From: Verrucomicrobiota bacterium | GTDB taxonomy: Bacteria > Verrucomicrobiota > Verrucomicrobiia > Limisphaerales > UBA1100 | NCBI GenBank assembly: GCA_028872685.1 | Contig: JAPKEI010000141.1 | Span: forward strand, 1 to 6,981 | Direction: 5' to 3' | DNA: 6,981 nt | Shown: in pieces, positions 1-6,204 of the stretch | Numbering within the stretch: the stretch's first letter is position 1 | Layout: every line of letters starts with the position of its first letter | Translations under genes and position numbers: made by a program | The notes under the pieces: model-generated | The model's database searches: none | What the model saw: the letters and a program-made list of their open reading frames with translations, nothing else | What the model was told of the DNA's origin: nothing

Positions 1-310
1 CCAATTAATATCTGTGCTCATCAGCAATCCAATAGACGTGCACAAGAGCCAATTGGTTTTTTAGAAACGCCACTTTTCGCGTTTTGCGCAGCAGCGGTAA
101 TGATCGCGTGGTGAAAATTTTGAACACAGCCGATGGCAAACCGGTGCCGGAATTGAAAGGGCACGAACTGGAAGTACGCAAGTTCGCCGGCAAGGATTTT
201 CACACCTACAACAGCGGCCAGCACGTGCACTTTGGCGACGTGCGCAGTCTCGCCGCTCACGGCGGACCGACAGTAGCTCATCGCCGGTGTGCTGGAACAA
301 GAAAGTGATT
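1..310 (+). pseudogene. Decayed WD40-repeat gene fragment
   Basis: Pieces of one WD40-like protein are spread over three plus-strand frames. One frame gives HKSQLVF (41-58), a TAG stop at 59-61, then RFAQ to about position 92. A second frame, from about 90, gives SGNDRVVKILNTADGKP and then ELKGHELEV, which matches the WD-repeat pattern of a GxDxxVKxW-like strand, a turn, then a GH dipeptide. The distance from the first His to the LN that replaces the usual WD is about 26 codons, as expected for one repeat. The second frame runs on through GDVRSLAAH to TVA, after which IAGVLEQESDF continues in the third frame from about 280. At least two frame changes and one stop therefore break the gene. Both limits are uncertain: the left part lies outside the window, and the third frame runs open into the antisense of the thuA-like gene. 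Sequencing error is possible, but three lesions in 300 bases favour a true remnant. Confidence 0.45.
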
Positions 311-316
311 TCTTTG

Positions 317-346
317 TAGACTTGAAGAAAAGTCTATTTCTTCTTT
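317..346 (+). terminator. Possible intrinsic terminator, AT-rich hairpin
   Basis: A perfect 7-bp inverted repeat, TAGACTT (317-323) and AAGTCTA (330-336), encloses a 6-base loop. On the plus strand it is followed by a T-rich run (TTTCTTCTTTT). This is the form of a weak Rho-independent terminator for plus-strand transcription coming from the WD40 remnant. The right arm contains the TAG stop codon of the minus-strand thuA-like gene (334-336). Read on the minus strand, no T-run follows, so it is less convincing as a terminator for that gene. The stem is AT-rich and its stability was not calculated. Confidence 0.35.
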
Positions 347-1338
347 TGTCCAGCAGGAAGAACTTTTCCAAGCGCGTGATCGGCAGGCTTGATGCCGCGG
401 CGAAAACTATTGAAACCATAGAAGAGTGGCTTGTAGGGATCTACGTAGTCCACATTTGCCTTTTTGGGCACCTCTATTTCAAGGCCGGCGTAGACGGCAT
501 TGACGATCAATCGGCGCAGCCCTTCGCTTTGCAGATCCGTGGCCGCGCCCATGGTGGAGCAGAAAATTTTACTAGTTTTACCTGATGGCCACTTATAGTT
601 GCGCGTCCAAGCCACGGGCATGGCAGGATCATTGATGCCGGACTCTTTTTTGAGCTTACGGTTTTTCTTCGTGCGGGTGGACGGTTTTGAATCGGGTTTC
701 ATATTTTCCAGCACCAAGCCTCGCATGAGGATTTTCGCGTCCTGAACCGGGTAGGCTTCGTATACATCGGAGTCAGCAAACACATCGATGACGCCATTGA
801 AGATGGGGTTATTCTTCTCAGAGGGCTCAACCACACCGCGGCAGGCCTCGCGTTTGTGACCGCCCCAGTGACTCACCCAGCCTTCGCCAAGTACACGTTT
901 GCCAAAGCCGCCGAGTTTGCCCCGGAAAGCATGGGTGCTGGTGCGTAGGCCGATGATCGGCACGCCCCGATTGCAGGCATTGTCAAAATGCTTGTAGGTT
1001 GCATCATCCCAAGTGCGGAAACGCAACAGCATGATGATGGCATCAGCAGTATCTAACGCTCCCGGATGAGTAAGGCTTTTCTGGTTATTGGGATCAATTT
1101 CGCCCTTTTCATTCAATGAAAATAGCACGGTACACTTGAAGCCGTGACGTTGACTGAGAATCTTAGCCATCATCGGCAGGCCTTCTTCGCCACGGTATTC
1201 CTCATCGCCGGTCAGGAAAACCAGGTGTTTCCCGTTGCCGGGGCCGGATTTGCCTTCGTATACGATATGATCCTGTAGGGCATGGAGTTGCTGTGTGATC
1301 AGTGAGGTTGCAAAAAAGAATGCAAATAATTTTTTCAT
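334..1338 (-). CDS. Secreted ThuA-like domain protein
   Basis: A 334-residue protein with a Sec-type signal peptide (MKK, hydrophobic FAFFFATSLI, probable cleavage near LHA at residues 18-20). The body resembles the ThuA-like family, which has the class I glutamine-amidotransferase fold. HLVFLTGDEEYRGEEGLP (38-55) forms the first strand and loop, ADAIIMLLRFRTW (99-111) a central strand, GVPIIGLRTSTHAF (125-138) follows, then GEGWVSHWGGH (151-161). Near the end, PVAWTRNY (241-248) leads to IFCSTMGAATDLQSEGLRRL (258-277), the usual closing block of PVC-group members. ThuA-like proteins are linked to sugar utilisation, but the reaction of these exported versions is not established, and no nucleophile elbow is obvious. 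Residues about 213-232 form a Lys/Arg-rich stretch that may be an insertion. The gene lies 115 bases downstream of the four-gene operon. The ATG was chosen because it directly precedes the signal peptide; the ribosome site (GGA about 10 bases upstream) is weak. Confidence 0.85.
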   Translation of the reverse strand: MKKLFAFFFATSLITQQLHALQDHIVYEGKSGPGNGKHLVFLTGDEEYRGEEGLPMMAKILSQRHGFKCTVLFSLNEKGEIDPNNQKSLTHPGALDTADAIIMLLRFRTWDDATYKHFDNACNRGVPIIGLRTSTHAFRGKLGGFGKRVLGEGWVSHWGGHKREACRGVVEPSEKNNPIFNGVIDVFADSDVYEAYPVQDAKILMRGLVLENMKPDSKPSTRTKKNRKLKKESGINDPAMPVAWTRNYKWPSGKTSKIFCSTMGAATDLQSEGLRRLIVNAVYAGLEIEVPKKANVDYVDPYKPLFYGFNSFRRGIKPADHALGKVLPAGQKKK

Positions 1339-1367
1339 GAGATGGTCCGTTCGTTTGGAGCGGAGAT

Positions 1368-1396
1368 ATTTTAGCAGTTAACGCCTCATCAGCAAA
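1368..1396 (-). promoter_or_regulatory. Candidate promoter for the thuA-like gene
   Basis: On the minus strand, TAAAAT (1368-1373, five of six matches to TATAAT) lies 17 bases downstream of TTTGCT (1391-1396, three of six matches to TTGACA). It sits about 30 bases before the thuA-like start codon, in the 115-base gap after the preceding gene. The spacing is ideal but the -35 match is poor. It could let the thuA-like gene be transcribed separately from the operon upstream. Confidence 0.25.
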
Positions 1397-1453
1397 TCAC
1401 AAAACCGACAGGTTTTTGGCAGGTGAATCCTGTGTTACATTGCGAATGTGGTG

Positions 1454-2794
1454 CTATTTGTTTTTTTGGCTTGGGTTGAATAATTCCAAAAGTCCGGCGG
1501 GGCCGCCGTTACCATTGCCGAGAGTGCTGGCTTTGGTGGGGTCAAGCATCACTTCGATGCGATTGTTTGTGCCGTCGAGCATCCGGTTGAGGCCTTCGTC
1601 CTTTGAATCAGCTTTGATGGATTGGATAAGATTTTGGCGGTTGCGGAGGGTTTGCTCGGAGTTGTCGCCACCCACGAGGTGGCCCAGTGCGAGGAAACGA
1701 ATGGGGCCGAGTTTTTCGTCAGTGATGACTTCGGCAAAGAATTTATCGCTGTCGGCGTTGGTGCCCACGTGTTTGAGGATCGCATCCCCGAGGGCCATTT
1801 TGTCGCCGTCATCGGTAAGGCTTTTGTCGTTTATTTTAGCGTACAAAAGCGCCACGGCTTTTTCGCCGAGCACGGAGGAGAGGTAGTTGACCACGGCGCC
1901 ATCCACGCGGCCATCGGCGGTGATGATTTGGGTTTTGGCGATGTCGACGAAAGTAGCGTCTCGGTATTTTACCAACAGAGCAAAGAGATAGGCGCGTGAG
2001 GTTTCATCGAAGAGGCTCTGAGCATCGTCGCCGGTTGTGTGTTTGAGGAGCAAATGCGCGGTCTCGAGGATTTTATCGCGATACGCATCGCCGGCGATTT
2101 TTTCGAGTAAGCTGTCGAGGTAAGCCACTTCAAGGCCACGTCCGGTTTTGGCCAGCACACCGGCGAGGATGGCTTCGGCTGGGTTGCCGCCGATGTCGGC
2201 CACAACGTCGAGCAGGCCGAGCCGCAATGAGCGCGGGGCGAGTTGGCGGTTTTGCTTGAGGATATCACGGGACATAAAGTAACTGCCAAAGCCCGAACGC
2301 ACAAAGCCGCTGACGCGACCTTGCGGGCCGTCCTCACCTTTTGCCTTGGCCTCGGCAGCGGCGGCTTGTTCGCGGTCGAAGGCCATAGCGTTGGCTTCGT
2401 ATTCCACGTCCACGGGGTTTTCCTGCATCAAAAATTCTTCGATGGGCGGGAACGCGGCTTCGCCGGCATCAGTGAGGCCCACCATATAATGGATCACGCG
2501 ACGCATGGTTTGTTGTCGGTTGTCGTCGCCGGGTCGGACGGTGATAAGTTCCTGGAGAATTTCCTCAGGCTTGATGCTGGTGGTGACGGTGATGACCTTC
2601 TCATTTTCCACCGTGGTAATGCGATTGCCTTGGGCATCGGTGTTTTTAAGGTCACTACGCAATTGCGCAATTTGTTCCTTTAGCTTTTTCTTTTCAACAT
2701 CATGACTGGCCGCGGCCGGTGTGGGGGATTTGAGGATAAGCATGGCGGCCGCTCCCACGAGGGCGGCGACGAGGATGGCGACAACTTGTTTCAT
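1454..2794 (-). CDS. Membrane-anchored helical-repeat protein, paralogue B
   Basis: A 446-residue protein with no family I can name. Residues 4-21 are a single hydrophobic segment (VVAILVAALVGAAAMLIL), probably an uncleaved signal anchor that places the rest in the periplasm. A charged, coiled-coil-like helix follows (33-51, KKKLKEQIAQLRSDLK). After a Thr/Val-rich linker come mostly helical blocks with HEAT-like character: MRRVIHYMVGLTDAGEAAFP (97-116), LRLGLLDVVADIGGNPAEA (190-208), then LLEKIA and AYLFALLVKY. An Ala/Glu-rich region (134-156) separates the first two blocks, and the end is Gly/Asn-rich (426-436). The protein is a clear paralogue of the gene just upstream: over B residues 189-233, 29 of 45 positions match A residues 173-217. 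The start overlaps the stop of paralogue A by one base (TAATG), and GGAG about 10 bases upstream, inside A, may be its ribosome site. No catalytic motif is visible; a scaffold or partner role is only inferred. Confidence 0.85.
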   Translation of the reverse strand: MKQVVAILVAALVGAAAMLILKSPTPAAASHDVEKKKLKEQIAQLRSDLKNTDAQGNRITTVENEKVITVTTSIKPEEILQELITVRPGDDNRQQTMRRVIHYMVGLTDAGEAAFPPIEEFLMQENPVDVEYEANAMAFDREQAAAAEAKAKGEDGPQGRVSGFVRSGFGSYFMSRDILKQNRQLAPRSLRLGLLDVVADIGGNPAEAILAGVLAKTGRGLEVAYLDSLLEKIAGDAYRDKILETAHLLLKHTTGDDAQSLFDETSRAYLFALLVKYRDATFVDIAKTQIITADGRVDGAVVNYLSSVLGEKAVALLYAKINDKSLTDDGDKMALGDAILKHVGTNADSDKFFAEVITDEKLGPIRFLALGHLVGGDNSEQTLRNRQNLIQSIKADSKDEGLNRMLDGTNNRIEVMLDPTKASTLGNGNGGPAGLLELFNPSQKNK

Positions 2795-4068
2795 TATTTA
2801 AGGTCTCCAGATTGTCTGCGTTTCTGCTCTTCTCCAAGCCGTTTGTCCATGGCAGTGAATCCGAATTGCAGCAGAATATCACTCGATTGCTTGCGCGCAT
2901 CGCCGAGCAACTTTCGGCGGGCGACGATGACGTCTACGGGTTGCTCGTCCACATCGCGCATCAACGCGCCAAGCGGTTGGGCGATGTGCTCGTAGCGTTT
3001 GAAATCAAACATATCGCCCTCTTTCATTTTGGCGAGGCCTTCCTTGACTGATTCTTGGAAAATGGCATCAGCCTCGGGGCTGGTGCCGATGAAGCGCAGG
3101 GCGGCATCGCGCAGGGCGGCTTTGTGAAATTCATTTGTGATGCGCGGATCTTTGTACGCGGCCAACAGAATGGGCATCGCCTCCGCACCGAGTACTTGGC
3201 GTAGGTATGAGAGTGCATAGCCATCGAGCGAGCCGTCCTCGGTGATGAGCAGCCCCTTGGCGGTTTCCACAAACACGCGGTCGTTGTGTTTCACTAGAAT
3301 GGAATAAAGATATCCTTTGGTGCGGCGGTCCAATTCGCTGGCGTCCTCGGCCACGGTGGGGGGGTTGGCGAGGATGCCGCGGGTGACGGCGAGGATGCGG
3401 TCGAGGTATTGATCCGGCGCAATTTCCTGTAGGGCGATTTCGAGGTATGCGACCTCCACGCCGCGCAGCGTTTTTTCCAATACCTTGAGCAGAAGTGCCT
3501 CGGCGGGGTCGCCGCCAATGTGGGCAATGGTTTCCAACAGGCCCAATCGCAGTGTGGGCGGGAAGGAATTGTCCGGTTTCGGAAAGGGCTTGAAGTATCG
3601 GCCGGCTTCGCCTTCGCGCCATTTGCGGCGGCGGGCTTCCCGTTCATTGCGCGGCTCGGGAACGGGCTCAGGCGGGAGATTAAACTCCAAATCCTGACTG
3701 GCCGCCAAAAATTCCTCGATCGGCGGCAGCGCGTCTTCGCCAATGTCCACCAACGATTCAAAATAATGCACCGCGCGGCGTTTAGTGCGGCCATCGGTGG
3801 CCTGAAGCGTTTGGAGTTGGGTGAGGTGATGCGCGGCGTTCGGGAGCGATTCAGACTCAGCTTTTGCGGGCACTTCCACCGTGATGATCTCACGCTGGTT
3901 GGCCTTCGCCTTGAGTGATTTGTTTTCGCTCCGCAACGCGGCCAGCGTTGCGAGGTGGGAATCATTGGCCTCGCGTTCCTCGCGCGGCGGCGGGGCATCA
4001 CGGGTCAGCACATACGTGGCGATACCGCCAATCAATGCGGCGGCGAGGATGGCAATGAATTGTTTCAT
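2794..4068 (-). CDS. Membrane-anchored helical-repeat protein, paralogue A
   Basis: A 424-residue relative of the next gene in the operon, with the same plan. It has an N-terminal anchor (residues 4-21, FIAILAAALIGGIATYVL), a short Pro/Glu-rich linker, a probable coiled coil (38-56), then KRRAVHYFESLVDIGEDALP (97-116) and helical-repeat blocks from about 170 to 345. Both copies share PPIEEF(L), the LRLGLL block with IGG and PAEA, the RG-EVAYL block and (V)FV-AK. Both lack visible catalytic residues, metal-binding clusters or a known domain signature. Residues 131-157 are a Pro/Glu/Arg-rich linker that differs completely from the Ala-rich one in paralogue B. The C-terminal section (350-424) has diverged and ends in a charged helix. 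The ATG overlaps the stop of the upstream haem-copper gene as ATGA, and no good ribosome site precedes it, so translation probably depends on coupling. Function unknown. Confidence 0.85.
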   Translation of the reverse strand: MKQFIAILAAALIGGIATYVLTRDAPPPREEREANDSHLATLAALRSENKSLKAKANQREIITVEVPAKAESESLPNAAHHLTQLQTLQATDGRTKRRAVHYFESLVDIGEDALPPIEEFLAASQDLEFNLPPEPVPEPRNEREARRRKWREGEAGRYFKPFPKPDNSFPPTLRLGLLETIAHIGGDPAEALLLKVLEKTLRGVEVAYLEIALQEIAPDQYLDRILAVTRGILANPPTVAEDASELDRRTKGYLYSILVKHNDRVFVETAKGLLITEDGSLDGYALSYLRQVLGAEAMPILLAAYKDPRITNEFHKAALRDAALRFIGTSPEADAIFQESVKEGLAKMKEGDMFDFKRYEHIAQPLGALMRDVDEQPVDVIVARRKLLGDARKQSSDILLQFGFTAMDKRLGEEQKRRQSGDLK

Positions 4069-5576
4069 CGATTTAATTTCAAACGGTCACGGGTCGCCCG
4101 AAGTTCGGCGGCGTCTAGGGCATTATCGTTGTTTGTATCAGCGCGGTCAAATGACGGTTTCAACCAGCGCGGGGCTTCACTGAGATCAATCTTCCCGTTT
4201 CGGTTGCGATCGTTGCGGCGGAGGAGCGCATCGAGAATGCTGTCGCCATTGGCACCTTGAACGCGCGCGGCCATTTCGCGGGTGGTGCGGGTTCGCACCT
4301 CGGCAAGGTGCCGCGCGTACGCCGTGGTGAGCGTGGCATAACGCTCGCCCGATGCGGGTCGGCAGAGGAGGGTGAGGCTGCCCATTTCATCCTCACTCTC
4401 CACGCCCCATCGTACGCGCACCGGCGGCACGGTGGGGTTGTTCGGATTGGCCGCGGAGTTGTCCCACACCACCATTGAATCCAGCCGCGTGCCTTTGGGG
4501 AGTTTGATAAAGTCCTTGAATTGATATTGTTCCTGCCATGAAAAGTCCCAGTCTGGAATGTCCAGCAGATTGAGTTGTTTGCCGGTGGGAAGGGTGGCGG
4601 TCATTTGGAGATGTTTGCCGAGGTAATGCGCGTGGGCGCTGATGGCAAAGGCTTCCACGGCGATGGGCAGCGTGAAGCTGTCGGTGACCTTATACGCCTT
4701 GTTGCCGGCCGGAATGTCCACGCCGGAAAGCGCACCGAAGGCCGGTGGCAATTGCACGCCTGCAAATGCGGTGCGCGGCGGTTGGTCAGTGAAGTAAAGG
4801 CCAATGGAGGATTGGTCGCGCTCGGGTTTGCCGGAGGGGTGATAGTGCATGCTGAGTACGAGATCAGAAGCTTTAGGCAGGTGCCACGCAAGATCGTCGG
4901 GAAGTTCACGCGGTTGACCGCCCACAGCCCAACCCCCAAGCGAACCCACGCCGCGCCCTTGGCGGCGCATGCGGCGAAAGCCCGGTTGCCGGTCGGCGCG
5001 ATCCAGCCGCCGCGCTTCGCCGGTGGTGTCATACGAAAATAAACAGTGATGCACCACCGACCGCGTGCCGGGTCGGAACTCAATCGCTTTGAGCCATTTA
5101 TCCTTGGGCAAATTCAACGGCACCACAAAGCCACGATAAATGTCGCGCCCCTCGGCAGGCACTGGAAAAGACTCAGTCATTTTCACGATGAGATCGGGTT
5201 TGCCGAGCTGCCAACCCGCAGTGAACTTGGGCAACGCCGGCAGTTTCGCCGGATCGCCTTCGGGCGCACCGGCTTTCAACCATTGAGCAAGCGTATCAAT
5301 TTGCTTTACCGTGAGTCGCCGGTCGCCATGGAATACGAAACTTCCCTTTTCCGCGTGCCATGGCGGCATCACGCGATCTTCCGTGACGCGCACAATCAAC
5401 CGCGCGCGTTTGCGGACGTCGTTGTAATTGAGCAGCGCAAAGGGCGCGGCTTCGCCCGGGCGATGGCATCCGGCGCAGTGGTTAAAAATGATCGGCGCCA
5501 CATCTTTCGTGAAGGTGACCTCCGCGCGCAGGGGCAGGGCGGCCAGCAGAGTGGTTATTAAAATCGCCTTTTTCAT
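4065..5576 (-). CDS. Cytochrome c / PHM-like copper protein with EF-hands
   Basis: A 503-residue exported protein with three parts. After a signal peptide (1-18, ending LPLRA) comes a small cytochrome c domain with haem site C34-A-G-C37-H38. M70 in RVMPPW is a possible axial ligand. Residues about 125-405 match the type II copper, ascorbate-dependent monooxygenase fold (peptidylglycine hydroxylase, PHM, family). H176-H177 and H244/H246 (MHYHPSG) fit the CuH site; H315-x-H317 (SAHAHYLG) and M398 in EDEMG fit the CuM site, so all six expected copper ligands have candidates. LGGWAVG (213-219) is another block I associate with this family. The C-terminus carries two EF-hand loops, D456-N458-N460-G461-I463-D464-E467 and D480-N482-D484-L487-D488-E491. 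The likely role is periplasmic haem- and copper-dependent oxidation; the substrate is unknown. It overlaps the redoxin gene upstream and paralogue A downstream, each as ATGA. The ATG directly precedes the signal peptide. Confidence 0.9.
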   Translation of the reverse strand: MKKAILITTLLAALPLRAEVTFTKDVAPIIFNHCAGCHRPGEAAPFALLNYNDVRKRARLIVRVTEDRVMPPWHAEKGSFVFHGDRRLTVKQIDTLAQWLKAGAPEGDPAKLPALPKFTAGWQLGKPDLIVKMTESFPVPAEGRDIYRGFVVPLNLPKDKWLKAIEFRPGTRSVVHHCLFSYDTTGEARRLDRADRQPGFRRMRRQGRGVGSLGGWAVGGQPRELPDDLAWHLPKASDLVLSMHYHPSGKPERDQSSIGLYFTDQPPRTAFAGVQLPPAFGALSGVDIPAGNKAYKVTDSFTLPIAVEAFAISAHAHYLGKHLQMTATLPTGKQLNLLDIPDWDFSWQEQYQFKDFIKLPKGTRLDSMVVWDNSAANPNNPTVPPVRVRWGVESEDEMGSLTLLCRPASGERYATLTTAYARHLAEVRTRTTREMAARVQGANGDSILDALLRRNDRNRNGKIDLSEAPRWLKPSFDRADTNNDNALDAAELRATRDRLKLNR

Positions 5577-6157
5577 TTTGATTTGTATCCGGAAAGTTTG
5601 GGGATGAAACAGCCGATGCAGTCGCCGCGTGGCTTCGGCGCGGGTTGGCCCGCGAGCACGGCTTTCAGAGCAATGCGCAGGTCGTGTTGCGTGACCACCC
5701 GTCGCGGTTTACCGAAGTCCTCATAAAAATTATTGATGCGCCCGCGATAAGCGATCACGCCATTGGCCAATACCACCACTGCCTCGGGCGTGACCGTGGC
5801 CTCCACGGCGCGGACGAGCTGATGTTTGCGATCATGGACGCTGTTGATTTGCGCGAGGGTGAAATCAGTTTGATGCTTCGCAAGCATCTTGAGGTCCAGT
5901 TCGGGGTCGGTGTACACGAGCGTGAACTGTGCTTTGCCACTGAAGTCCTTCGCGATTCGGCGCATTTCGGGCATCATCTTGTTGGCCACCGGACAATCGT
6001 GCGTGATGAAAAACAAAACCGCGGGTTGCTTGCCTTTGGCGTGCAACGGCGTAAGGGCGTGCCCGTGTAGATTGGGGAGCGCCAAACCTGCCTCCGCCAC
6101 GCGCGCAGGCTTGGCGGAGGCGGGCAACAGGGCTAAAATGAGCAAGGCGGTCTTCAC
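5573..6157 (-). CDS. Secreted redoxin-domain protein (DCPVAN type)
   Basis: A 194-residue thioredoxin-fold protein with a signal peptide (residues 1-15, ending PASA). The redoxin core reads AVLFFITHDCPVANKMMPEM (46-65), VYTDPELD (81-88), TPEAVVVLANG (123-133, with the cis-Pro usual in the fold) and YRGRINNFYEDFGKPR (137-152). The normal CxxC is absent: C55 stands alone, with Asn at 59. A second thiol pair, C180-I-G-C183, lies in the tail. This DCP-x-(A/S)-N form is common in exported redoxins of PVC bacteria and Acidobacteria, often beside PHM-like copper proteins, as here. It is the first gene of the operon; its TGA overlaps the next ATG. The start is GTG (6157-6155), chosen because a signal peptide follows at once and no ATG lies just upstream; no clear ribosome site is visible. 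The role is probably thiol or peroxide redox chemistry, or electron or metal delivery to the downstream protein (inferred). Confidence 0.85.
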   Translation of the reverse strand: MKTALLILALLPASAKPARVAEAGLALPNLHGHALTPLHAKGKQPAVLFFITHDCPVANKMMPEMRRIAKDFSGKAQFTLVYTDPELDLKMLAKHQTDFTLAQINSVHDRKHQLVRAVEATVTPEAVVVLANGVIAYRGRINNFYEDFGKPRRVVTQHDLRIALKAVLAGQPAPKPRGDCIGCFIPKLSGYKSK

Positions 6158-6172
6158 AGTCGGTTTATGGCT

Positions 6173-6178
6173 TATAAT
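6173..6178 (+). promoter_or_regulatory. Consensus -10 box TATAAT in divergent region
   Basis: A perfect TATAAT lies between the GTG of the redoxin gene and the plus-strand gene. Transcription would begin near 6185 and give a short leader before the ribosome site at 6193-6199. No good -35 is present: the best candidate, TCTTCA at 6151-6156 with a 16-base spacer, matches three of six. On the opposite strand the overlapping TATTAT (6174-6179) matches five of six, so the same bases could serve the minus-strand operon, again without a good -35. Confidence 0.4.
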
Positions 6179-6192
6179 ACGTAAACAAAGCC

Positions 6193-6199
6193 AAGGGGG
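6193..6199 (+). promoter_or_regulatory. Ribosome binding site AAGGGGG before a TTG start
   Basis: AAGGGGG differs from the ideal AAGGAGG by one base and ends five bases before the TTG at 6205. It is the strongest ribosome site seen in this window. Together with TATAAT at 6173-6178 it supports TTG 6205 as the start of the plus-strand gene. Confidence 0.45.
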
Positions 6200-6204
6200 T
6201 TACT

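Noticed and set aside
21..419. A 132-codon minus-strand open frame over the left end
   Set aside because: It begins inside the 3' end of the thuA-like gene in another frame, has no recognisable domain, and lies antisense to the WD40 remnant, which explains the sequence better.
1397..1445. Hairpin terminator after paralogue B
   Set aside because: Only short competing stems (CAGG/CCTG, ACAGG/CCTGT) are present, with no proper T-run, so separation of the thuA-like gene from the operon cannot be argued from it.
1416..2683. Long plus-strand open frames opposite paralogue B
   Set aside because: They are antisense to a well-supported gene, have no recognised domain, and are what GC-rich codon use on the other strand produces.
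3131..4001. Arg/Pro-rich open frames overlapping paralogue A
   Set aside because: Composition is typical of out-of-frame reading of a real gene, with no domain; paralogue A's homology to B fixes the true frame.
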